NCBI GenBank assembly: GCA_021154945.1
Contig: JAJNQF010000383.1
Coordinates: forward strand, 1 to 17,978
Direction of reading: 5' to 3'
Length of the DNA: 17,978 nucleotides
Origin: Sphingomonas sp.
GTDB lineage: Bacteria; Pseudomonadota; Alphaproteobacteria; Sphingomonadales; Sphingomonadaceae
A program made the position numbers and the translations under genes. Under the pieces are notes generated by a model that saw nothing but the letters and a program-made list of their open reading frames with translations, did no database searches and had not been told where the DNA came from. The first letter of the stretch is position 1, and the number at the start of each line of letters is the position of its first letter. This document shows, piece after piece, positions 7,256 through 13,983 of this stretch.

Positions 7256-7636
7256 TCAGGCCTTCTTGCGCGCGCGCTTCGGGCTCGCTGCGGCGGCGAC
7301 GTCCTCTTCCTCGTCCGGCGCATCTTCGCCAGCCTCGGTCAACGCTTCGCCCAGCGCCTTCAGCTTGTCCTGCGACTTGTCCGCCTTGTCGGCGATCTTC
7401 GTCGTCGCGGTACCGAGACGGTGGAGCAGGGCATGGACCCGGTCCGCGTCGGGCTCGCCCTTTTCGAGCTGCTTGCGCAGCGACGCGAGGTCCCGCAAAA
7501 TGCCCTTGGCGCCCGGCGTGTCGATATCGGCCAGTGCGGCCTCCCAATCTTCCACCATGTCCGCACCCTTTTCAGGCTTCGTCGCGTCCAGTCCGCGATT
7601 GATCGCGTTCATCGTTCCTGCAAATTTCACGGCCAT
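7256..7636 (-). CDS. Small helical charged protein of unknown function
   Basis: This protein has 126 residues from ATG 7636; another in-frame ATG two codons upstream (7642) is too close to the GGAGA ribosome site, whereas 7636 is eight bases from it. The protein is almost wholly helical and highly charged. The N-terminal half contains AINRGLDATKPEKGADMVEDW and the segment LRDLASLRKQLEKGEPDADRV in pieces (LRDLASLRKQLEKG, DADRVHALLHRLG). The C-terminus has an acidic run (EDAPDEEED, about 104-112) followed by a basic PKRARKKA tail. Such tails can contact nucleic acid, but nothing proves that here. There is no signal peptide or membrane helix. It is convergent with the preceding small gene and divergent from the KaiC operon. 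Good codon bias and ribosome site support a real gene. Confidence 0.75.
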   Translation of the reverse strand: MAVKFAGTMNAINRGLDATKPEKGADMVEDWEAALADIDTPGAKGILRDLASLRKQLEKGEPDADRVHALLHRLGTATTKIADKADKSQDKLKALGEALTEAGEDAPDEEEDVAAAASPKRARKKA

Positions 7637-7821
7637 GTTCATTCTCTCCGAAAGCCATTCGCTGGCGCAGGTCAACGAAACGACGCGCCGATAATGTCCT
7701 CCCGAAACGTGTCGATCTCGATCAATATAATCCTGGCCAATCAACCTGTTGTGGTGCTGCGATCCATGGCATGCAGGCGCCGCACGGAAGAAGCAGCGAC
7801 GGCGTGATCGTCCAGCGCGGG

Positions 7822-7845
7822 GCCGGGGACACTCCATACCCCGGC
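7822..7845. other. Hairpin upstream of the KaiC-like gene
   Basis: GCCGGGG and CCCCGGC form a perfect 7-bp stem around a ten-base loop (ACACTCCATA), about 65-90 bases before the KaiC-like start. It could be a 5'-leader structure or part of a terminator. The rest of the divergent gap 7637-7909 shows no clear promoter; a pair GGAAG-N18-CGTC at 7786-7812 is too degenerate to call. Confidence 0.35.
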
Positions 7846-7909
7846 TCACACCCCGACTGGTCGCGCCCGGCATTCTATGGCAGTCAGCGCGCGACTGCCG
7901 GAGATCGTC

Positions 7910-9346
7910 GTGACCAAGCGTAAAATTGCCAAGCCCGTCGCGACAGGTGTTGCGGGCCTCGACGAGATCCTGCGCGGCGGACTGCCGCCCTCGAACCTGT
8001 ATATGCTGCAAGGCGCGCCCGGTGCGGGCAAGACGACGGCGGCGTTGCAGTTCCTGCGCGCGGGCGTCGAGGCCGGCGAACGCTGCATCTATGTCAGCCT
8101 GTCGCAGACCGCGGCGGAGCTGGAATCGATAGCGGTGTCGCACGGCTGGACGATGGACGGAATCCGCGTCGAGGAACTGTCGGCCTCCGACGCGGTCAAC
8201 GGCGCCGCGGACCAGACGATCTTCCAGACCGCCGAACTGCGTCTCGACGAGACCCGGCAGGCGATCGAAAAGGCGATCGAGGAGCATAAGCCGAGCCGCC
8301 TGGTCTATGACTCGCTGCTCGAAATCCGCCTGATCACCGGCGATACGCCACGCTTCCGGCGCGAGCTGATCGGCTTCAAGGCGTTCCTCGCCAAGCGCAA
8401 CGTCGTCGCGCTGCTGCTCGATACGCAGAACGGCGAGGCGATGAACGGCGAAGAGGTCGAGGGTATCGCGCACGGCGTGATCCGGTTCGACAAGACGCTG
8501 GAGGATTACGGCGCGGTACGGCGGCGGATCGAGGTCAGCAAGATGCGCGGCGTGCCGATCGCCGACGGCTATCACGACATGGCGATCCGCGAGGGGCAGG
8601 GCGTCGTGGTATTCCCGCGCATCATTCCCGGCGACGCGTCCGACGTCGAAAAGCCCGAGCTGATCAAATCGGGCGTCGAGACACTCGATGCGATGTTCGG
8701 CGGCGGCCAGGAATCGGGCACCACGACGCTGGTGATCGGCCAGTCCGGCACCGGCAAGTCGACGATGGCCTCGCTCTACGCGACCGCGGCGCTGAAGCGC
8801 GGCGAGAACGTCGCGCTGTTCCTGTTCGAGGAGCGGCTCGAGACGTTCTTCCGCCGGTCTGAAGGGCTTGGCATGGACCTGCGCAAGTTCCACAAGGACG
8901 GCGCGCTGGTCATCAAGGACTTCAATCCCAACGAGATTTCGCCCGGCGAGTTCGCGCAGGTCGTCCAGAGTATCGTCAAGACGGACAAGACCCGCGTGGT
9001 CGTCATCGACAGCTTCACCGGGTATCTCAACTCGCTGCCGCAGCGCGACAAGGCGGTCCGCGATATCCAGTCGTTGCTGAAATACCTGGCGCGCTCGGGT
9101 GTCCTGACCATGTTGATCGTCGCGCAGCATGGCCTGCTCGGCCAGAATGTCGGGATCGACGTCGATGTGAGCTTCCTCGGCGATACGGTGCTGCTGTTGC
9201 GGATCGCCGAGCATGAGGGGCGCCTGCGCCGCAACATCACGGTGGTGAAGAAACGGCACGGGCCGCACGACCTGTTCGTCCATGAACTGATGATCCAGGG
9301 ATCGGGGATTTCCGTGGTGCCGTATAATCCTCTCCCGGAATCGTGA
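7910..9346 (+). CDS. Two-domain KaiC-like ATPase
   Basis: Two tandem RecA-like KaiC domains. Numbering is from GTG 7910, chosen because GGAG lies six bases upstream; ATG 7877, eleven codons earlier, is in frame but has no ribosome site. The first domain has Walker A GAPGAGKTT (35-43) and a Walker-B-like VYDSLLE (132-138). The second has GQSGTGKST (277-285) and VVVIDS (363-368). The paired catalytic glutamates of KaiC are kept in the second domain (FLFEERLE, Glu307/Glu308), but the equivalent stretch in the first reads YVSLSQ. By eye alignment to cyanobacterial KaiC, the Ser431 position is Ser421 here, while Thr432 is Phe and Thr426 is Ile. No kaiA or kaiB is present. The stop overlaps the next kinase gene by four bases, so this ATPase probably works with that kinase. 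Circadian function is not implied. Confidence 0.92.
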   Translation: MTKRKIAKPVATGVAGLDEILRGGLPPSNLYMLQGAPGAGKTTAALQFLRAGVEAGERCIYVSLSQTAAELESIAVSHGWTMDGIRVEELSASDAVNGAADQTIFQTAELRLDETRQAIEKAIEEHKPSRLVYDSLLEIRLITGDTPRFRRELIGFKAFLAKRNVVALLLDTQNGEAMNGEEVEGIAHGVIRFDKTLEDYGAVRRRIEVSKMRGVPIADGYHDMAIREGQGVVVFPRIIPGDASDVEKPELIKSGVETLDAMFGGGQESGTTTLVIGQSGTGKSTMASLYATAALKRGENVALFLFEERLETFFRRSEGLGMDLRKFHKDGALVIKDFNPNEISPGEFAQVVQSIVKTDKTRVVVIDSFTGYLNSLPQRDKAVRDIQSLLKYLARSGVLTMLIVAQHGLLGQNVGIDVDVSFLGDTVLLLRIAEHEGRLRRNITVVKKRHGPHDLFVHELMIQGSGISVVPYNPLPES

Positions 9347-10392
9347 GCGCACTCGATCCGATCGATCATACCACGCTGGACCAAGTGCTGGTCCTGGCGC
9401 CCTATCGGCGTGATGCCGACTATCTGAAGCAGTTGTTCGTCGAGCACGACATCCCGGTCGATGTCTGCATCGATGTCGCGGAGATCCACGATTATCTGGC
9501 GAGGTCGCCCGGCGTGCTGGTCGCGACGCACGAGGCGCTGACGCCGGATATCCTGAAGAACGTCGCCGACCACCTGGCGTCGCAACCGAGCTGGTCGGAG
9601 ATGCCGATCGTCGTGCTGCTGGATCGGACGTCGAACCAGATCCGCGTCCGCACCGAACTCGCGCGCGTCTGGCCGCGCGCACGGCAGCTCTTCTACCAGC
9701 GCCCGGTCACGCCGGTCGAACTGATCAGCGGCGTCCAGTCCGCGATGCTGGCGCGGTTGCGGCAGCGCGACGTGCGCGATCATATCGAGCGCGAGATCGA
9801 ACTGCGCCGCGAACTCAACCACCGCGTGAAGAACATCCTCGCCAGCGTCGCCTCGATTTTCGAGATGACGCATCGCGGCGCCAACACGCTGGCCGAGTTC
9901 GCCGACGATTTCCGGGGACGGCTGGAGGCGTTGTCGCGGGTCCATTCCGCGGTCTTCCACGCCGCCGACGAAGAGGTTTCGATCTCGGCGATCGTCGATC
10001 TCACGTTCGAGCCTTATCGCCTGCCGGGGCTCAGTCGGGTCGTCACCGGGGGGCCGGAAATCATGCTGACGCGCGAGGCGGGCACGACGCTCGCCTTGTG
10101 CCTGCACGAACTCGCGACCAACGCGATCAAATATGGCGGCCTGTCGACGCCCGAGGGACGCGTATCGTTCACGTGGAGCCTGTCCGAGGACGAGCCCGCG
10201 ACGCTGGCGATCGCCTGGACGGAGGAAGGGGGGCCGGCGGTCGTCGAGCCGTCCCGGACGGGCTATGGCACGCGCTATCTGAAGGCGGCGCTCGGCAGTG
10301 TGTTCGGAATGAAGCCGGTGATGACGTTTGCACCGGAAGGGCTGCGGTGTACCGTTTCGGGGCGGGTCTCGCGTTTGTCGCGCAACCCCTGA
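9343..10392 (+). CDS. HWE-family histidine kinase with N-terminal pseudo-receiver domain
   Basis: This 349-residue soluble kinase starts at a GTG overlapping the KaiC stop (GTGA), so translation is coupled. Residues about 13-135 look like a receiver fold (VLVLAP, VLVATHEAL, PIVVLLDRT), but the position expected for the phosphoacceptor Asp reads VATHE, so it is probably a non-phosphorylated sensing or docking domain. The kinase core follows: His160 in LNHRVKN, N-box HELATNAIKYGG (255-266) and WTE (292-294) with EEGGP, diagnostic of the HWE family. There is no PAS domain or membrane segment, so input must come from a protein partner; the KaiC-like ATPase is the obvious candidate. A single-domain receiver gene follows 22 bases later. 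HWE kinases often feed PhyR-type or single-domain receivers in alphaproteobacteria. Confidence 0.92.
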   Translation: MSALDPIDHTTLDQVLVLAPYRRDADYLKQLFVEHDIPVDVCIDVAEIHDYLARSPGVLVATHEALTPDILKNVADHLASQPSWSEMPIVVLLDRTSNQIRVRTELARVWPRARQLFYQRPVTPVELISGVQSAMLARLRQRDVRDHIEREIELRRELNHRVKNILASVASIFEMTHRGANTLAEFADDFRGRLEALSRVHSAVFHAADEEVSISAIVDLTFEPYRLPGLSRVVTGGPEIMLTREAGTTLALCLHELATNAIKYGGLSTPEGRVSFTWSLSEDEPATLAIAWTEEGGPAVVEPSRTGYGTRYLKAALGSVFGMKPVMTFAPEGLRCTVSGRVSRLSRNP

Positions 10393-10414
10393 CGCTCGAC
10401 CGCGTTGGCCACAG

Positions 10415-10813
10415 ATGAGTGTAGAACCGCGTACCCCGGCCGCGCGATTGCGGGTCTTCTGTCTCGAGGATAACCCGCTGATCGCCTTTCATCTCGAACA
10501 GATGATCGAGGATCTGGGCCATGTCTTCGCGGGATCGCTGGACAGCTTCGTCGACTTGCAGTCGGAATCGCCGGTCGACGACATGGACTGCGCGTTGGTG
10601 GATATCGATCTCGCGGATGGACCGAGCGGGCCGTCCGCGGTCGAATGGCTGACCGCCAAGGGTGTTCCGTGCGCCTTCGTCACCGGGCAGGAAGCGATGG
10701 CCGCGCGCTTTGCCGATACCGCGGTCGCGGTGGTCGCGAAGCCCATCACCGAGGCGGCGCTGGCAGCCGCCCTTTCACTACTGGCTGCCGCAAAGCGACC
10801 GCCGACGGCGTAG
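10415..10813 (+). CDS. Single-domain response regulator
   Basis: This 132-residue stand-alone receiver starts at ATG 10415, 22 bases after the kinase stop; no strong ribosome site is seen, which fits coupling to upstream translation. Acidic pocket residues Glu18/Asp19 (CLEDNP), probable phosphoacceptor Asp63 in ALVDIDLADG, Thr90 in FVTGQ and Lys109 in AKPIT are all in place. There is no output domain, so it must act by protein contact or as a phosphate sink. It is the third gene of the KaiC-kinase-receiver operon and is a distinct sequence from the LovR-like receiver at 4432. Its likely phosphodonor is the HWE kinase just upstream. Confidence 0.92.
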   Translation: MSVEPRTPAARLRVFCLEDNPLIAFHLEQMIEDLGHVFAGSLDSFVDLQSESPVDDMDCALVDIDLADGPSGPSAVEWLTAKGVPCAFVTGQEAMAARFADTAVAVVAKPITEAALAAALSLLAAAKRPPTA

Positions 10814-10969
10814 ACGTCGCGGCCAAACTTCGCCAAGCCCCGATACAGTCGCGTCGGTCGGCTGAGTAGATCGACGCGCGCTCGGATACGGCGAGAGCCG
10901 GGTTCGCGGACCGATGGCTCCCCGGCTAAAAGGACCCGTGCGAGGTCCGACCAACCAAGGTACTGCACT

Positions 10970-12322
10970 ATGACGGCCCAAAATCCGGTCCAGACTCCGG
11001 CCCAAAATCCAAAGGCCAAGATCCAGATCGTCATCGTCGGCGGCGGTGCGGCGGGGCTCGAACTCGCGACCCGGCTCGGTGCGCGCTACGGGCGCAAGCG
11101 GCACGACATCATCGTCGTCGATCGCAACCGCACGCACATCTGGAAGCCGTTGCTGCACGAGGTCGCGACTGGCTCGCTCGACGCCAACATGGACGAGGTA
11201 GGCTATCGCAGCCATTGCCACCGCTGGGGCTATCGCTTCTTCTATGGCGCGCTCGCCGCGATCGACCGCACCGCGCGCCAGGTCCATCTCGCGCCGGTGC
11301 TCGACGAGGATGGCCGCGAGGTGATCGCCGCGCACGCCATCCGCTACGATTACCTGGTGTTGGCGTACGGCTCGGTGACCAATGATTTCGGCACGCCCGG
11401 CGTCGTGGAGAACTGCACCTTCCTCGACAGCCGGGCGCAGGCCGACCGGTTCCGCGACCGCCTGCTCGACCAGTGCCTCCGCGTGTCGCGTACCATGACC
11501 ACCGACCCCGCCAGCAACGCGCGCGTCCGCGTCGCGATCGTCGGCGGCGGCGCGACCGGCGTCGAGCTTTCCGCTGAACTCTTCAACGCCGCCGCGGCAC
11601 TCGGCTATTACGGCCTGGAGGTGTTCGACGGCAGCCGCCTCGATGTGACGCTGATCGAGGCCGGGCCGCGCATCCTGCCCGCGCTCCCCGAGCGGCTGGC
11701 GGCGGCGGCGCAGCGCGAACTCGAGGTGCTCGGCGTGCGCGTCCTTACCGATACGCCCGTCACGGCATCGGATCGCACCGGCATGACGACCGGCAATGGC
11801 GACCGGATCGACGCCGATCTCCAGGTCTGGGCGGCGGGCGTGAAGACGGCGGCGATCCCTGGCGGGCTCGACGGACTCGAATTGTCGCGGGGTGGCCAGA
11901 TCGTCGTGACCCCGACGCTCCAGACCGGCGTGGACGACCGCGTCTTCGCGATGGGCGATTGCGCGTCGTGCGTGCTGCCGGGTCGCGATCGGCCCGTGCC
12001 ACCACGCGCGCAGGCGGCGCACCAGATGGCATCGACGGTGTTCGACAATCTCAACCGGCTGATGGCCGGCAAGCCGCCGCGCGCCTTCGTCTACAAGGAT
12101 CACGGGTCGCTGGTGTCGCTCAGCCGGTTCTCGACGGTCGGCACGCTGATGGGCAACCTCGTGGGCGGCAAGCTGGCGGTCGAGGGGCGGCTCGCGCGGT
12201 TCGTGTATTTGTCGCTGTACCGGATGCATCTCGTCGCGATCCATGGCTGGCTCAAGGGCAGCGCGCTGATCGTCGTCGGCCACGTCAACAAGATCGTCCG
12301 GCCGCGACTGAAGCTGCACTGA
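10970..12322 (+). CDS. ndh: Type II NADH:quinone oxidoreductase (NDH-2), single-subunit
   Basis: This 450-residue flavoprotein would pass electrons from NADH to membrane quinone without pumping protons. The N-terminal FAD-binding motif is VIVGGGAAGLE (21-31) and the second dinucleotide motif for NADH is VAIVGGGATGVELSAE (188-203). MGDCAS (328-333) is the second FAD contact. PRAQAAHQ (345-352) matches the AQxAxQ quinone-site motif of NDH-2. The C-terminal region (about 395-450) contains LARFVYLSLYRMHLV and is likely the amphipathic membrane anchor. The start ATG has AAGG nine bases upstream. It stands alone; a small inverted repeat (GGACC/GGTCC, 10932-10948) lies in the leader. The gene symbol follows family membership; a related carotenoid or sulfide oxidoreductase is less likely given the quinone motif. 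Confidence 0.88.
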   Translation: MTAQNPVQTPAQNPKAKIQIVIVGGGAAGLELATRLGARYGRKRHDIIVVDRNRTHIWKPLLHEVATGSLDANMDEVGYRSHCHRWGYRFFYGALAAIDRTARQVHLAPVLDEDGREVIAAHAIRYDYLVLAYGSVTNDFGTPGVVENCTFLDSRAQADRFRDRLLDQCLRVSRTMTTDPASNARVRVAIVGGGATGVELSAELFNAAAALGYYGLEVFDGSRLDVTLIEAGPRILPALPERLAAAAQRELEVLGVRVLTDTPVTASDRTGMTTGNGDRIDADLQVWAAGVKTAAIPGGLDGLELSRGGQIVVTPTLQTGVDDRVFAMGDCASCVLPGRDRPVPPRAQAAHQMASTVFDNLNRLMAGKPPRAFVYKDHGSLVSLSRFSTVGTLMGNLVGGKLAVEGRLARFVYLSLYRMHLVAIHGWLKGSALIVVGHVNKIVRPRLKLH

Positions 12323-12420
12323 CCGCAGTCCCGACCAAAGCGCGCGCGGTGCCTGCCTGATCGTCGGGATCGGGGTGATGTCATGTAACCGTCGTCGCGA
12401 CGTCATCAAACTGTACCGGC

Positions 12421-12948
12421 GTGGCCATACCCGCATGGGCCATGACCTTGGCCAACCTTGCGGAACCCGATGCCGCCACGAACCGCCTTTGGGCGGGGTG
12501 GTCGCGGTTGCGCGCGCAGGTCGAGCGGATGACGCGGCGTACGGATGGCGAGGATTTGCTCCACGATGCCTATGTCAGCATGGCGGGGCTGGCGACCGCG
12601 CCGCGCAACGACGAGGCGTTCCTGGTTCACGCCGCGGTCAACCGGGGGCGCGACGCGTTCCGCCGGGAGGCGGTGCGCGGGTCTTGCGAGCCGGTCGAGG
12701 CGATCGACTGGCTGCGCGATCCCGCACCGATCCAGGACGAGGTGATGATCGCCAAGGCGCGGCTGGCGCGGGTCCGCGAGGGTATCGATCGGCTGACGCC
12801 CCGGACCCGCGAGATATTCCTGATGCAGCGGCTCGACGGGTATAAATATCGCGAGATTGCCGAGCGGCTGGACATAAGCCAGGGCGCGGTCGAGAAGCAC
12901 ATGGCCAAGGCGATGACGTTCTTGGCCGATTGGACGGAGGGTTGGTAA
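12421..12948 (+). CDS. ECF sigma factor (FecI-like)
   Basis: A 175-residue extracytoplasmic-function sigma factor. Region 2 is about 22-85, with GEDLLHDAYVSMAGL contacting core polymerase and the -10 element. Region 4 is about 115-170, with LTPRTREIFLMQRLDG and the helix-turn-helix YREIAERLDISQGAVEKHMAKA, in pieces (REIAERLDIS, GAVEKHMAKA), reading the -35 element. The upstream start is GTG 12421; ATG 12442 is an equally possible start, and neither has a good ribosome site. The gene is followed eight bases later by a FecR-like gene and then a TonB receptor with an STN domain, the standard order for cell-surface signalling. It would direct transcription of the receptor and possibly the phosphatase once its FecR partner is activated. 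Confidence 0.9.
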   Translation: MAIPAWAMTLANLAEPDAATNRLWAGWSRLRAQVERMTRRTDGEDLLHDAYVSMAGLATAPRNDEAFLVHAAVNRGRDAFRREAVRGSCEPVEAIDWLRDPAPIQDEVMIAKARLARVREGIDRLTPRTREIFLMQRLDGYKYREIAERLDISQGAVEKHMAKAMTFLADWTEGW

Positions 12949-12956
12949 GTTTCGCG

Positions 12957-13871
12957 ATGCCCGGCCGCCGTCCCTCGAACAGCTTCGATGCGAACCGGGC
13001 AGCCAGCAACCCAACCGCCGCCGACTGGATCGCGCGGCTCAATGCCGACGACGCGACGCCGCGCGATGCGGCGGACTTCCGGTGCTGGCTCGCCGCGAAC
13101 CCCGATCATGCCGCGCGGTTCGAGCGTGCCACCGATCTGTGGGACATGGTGCCGGGGACGTCACCGTCGCGGGCGCCGGTGACGCGGCGCCGGGCGATCG
13201 CCGGGCTGGTGGCGCTGTCCGCGACGACGGCCGGCGGCACGTTTGCGTTCCAGGCGGCCTATGCGGCGACGCCGTACGAGACGGGGATCGGCGAACAGCG
13301 GCGGATCGGGCTGCAAGACGGCTCGTCGCTGCTGCTCGATGCGGCGACCCGCGTGCGCGTGATCGCAACGCCCGAGCGGCGGCGGCTCTGGCTCGCGCGC
13401 GGTCGGGTCGACCTGACCGTGGCGCCGCTGACGACCCCGTTCACGATCGACGCGGGGGCCGGTGACATGACCGCGGCGGCAGGCCGGTTCGACCTGCGCC
13501 GCGACCGGGACGACCGGGTGGCGGTGACCGCGATCGAGGGCAGCGCGGCGGTGACGACGACCGGCGCAGCGCGACGGCTGACCGGTGGCGAGCGGCTGCG
13601 CGCGGGCCGGATCGATCGCCCCGACCTTGCCGCGACGCAGGCCTGGACCAGCGGGCGTGCGGCGTTCCACGACGATACGCTGGCGACGGTCGCCGAGGAG
13701 GCCAACCGCTACAGCGCGACGCGGCTGGTGATCGCCGACCCGGCCGCCGCCGGATTGCGCGTCAGCGGGATGTACCGGATGGGCGACAATGTCGCGCTGG
13801 GCCGGTCGCTCGCGGCGCTGCTCGCGTTGCGGGTGCGGACGATGGAAGGCGCGGTCCTGCTCGGCGGATAA
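12957..13871 (+). CDS. FecR-like anti-sigma factor / sigma regulator
   Basis: This 304-residue inner-membrane regulator starts at ATG 12957. A cytoplasmic N-terminal DUF4880-type segment (about 20-63: AADWIARLNADD, FRCWLAANPDHAARFERATDLW in pieces) should bind the sigma factor. One membrane helix (about 79-100: AIAGLVALSATTAGGTFAF) follows. The periplasmic FecR domain (about 105-200) contains IGEQRRIGLQDGSSLLLDA in essence, with the family G-x-Q-R-x-x-L-x-D-G-S pattern. A C-terminal domain (about 230-304) with FHDDTLATVAEEANRYS and the end GAVLLGG is the part expected to contact the receptor's signalling domain. In-frame TTG codons at 12930 and 12942 lie inside the sigma gene and are less likely. 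It transmits ligand occupancy of the TonB receptor to the sigma factor. Confidence 0.88.
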   Translation: MPGRRPSNSFDANRAASNPTAADWIARLNADDATPRDAADFRCWLAANPDHAARFERATDLWDMVPGTSPSRAPVTRRRAIAGLVALSATTAGGTFAFQAAYAATPYETGIGEQRRIGLQDGSSLLLDAATRVRVIATPERRRLWLARGRVDLTVAPLTTPFTIDAGAGDMTAAAGRFDLRRDRDDRVAVTAIEGSAAVTTTGAARRLTGGERLRAGRIDRPDLAATQAWTSGRAAFHDDTLATVAEEANRYSATRLVIADPAAAGLRVSGMYRMGDNVALGRSLAALLALRVRTMEGAVLLGG

Positions 13872-13873
13872 AT

Positions 13874-13913
13874 TTCGCCGCGGTTCGTCGCAGTTCGCCG
13901 CAATTCGCCGTGG
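13874..13913 (+). repeat. Four tandem 10-bp repeats upstream of the TonB receptor
   Basis: Four consecutive decamers read TTCGCCGCGG, TTCGTCGCAG, TTCGCCGCAA and TTCGCCGTGG. They begin two bases after the FecR stop and are followed by a G-rich run. One unit per helical turn would place each copy on the same DNA face. They lie about 70-110 bases before the receptor start, where a promoter or regulator site is expected. Confidence 0.7.
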
Positions 13914-13983
13914 GGTGGGGGTGGGGTAGATCGATCCTCGCCCGTCGAGGAGGTGCGGCATCATCGCCGCCTTCCTTGGGGGG

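Noticed and set aside
7674..7812. Two weak EcfG-like pairs (AGGAC-N18-CGTT on minus, GGAAG-N18-CGTC on plus) in the gap before the KaiC operon
   Set aside because: Each has two mismatches from the short consensus, which is expected by chance in GC-rich DNA.
7910..9346. A circadian clock
   Set aside because: No kaiA or kaiB is present and phosphosite residues differ; KaiC-like ATPases are widespread without clocks.
7256..9682. Minus-strand open frame of about 800 codons opposite the KaiC-like gene
   Set aside because: Only its last 126 codons (7256-7636) form a plausible gene with its own ribosome site; the rest is antisense to kaiC-like coding sequence.
12329..12369. Inverted repeat TCCCGAC/GTCGGGA after the NADH dehydrogenase gene as a terminator
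   Set aside because: The loop is 27 bases and no T-run follows, so it is too weak to call.
10778..12436. Minus-strand open frame of about 550 codons opposite the NADH dehydrogenase
   Set aside because: It is antisense to a clear NDH-2 gene and has low-complexity Arg/Asp/Ala/Val composition.
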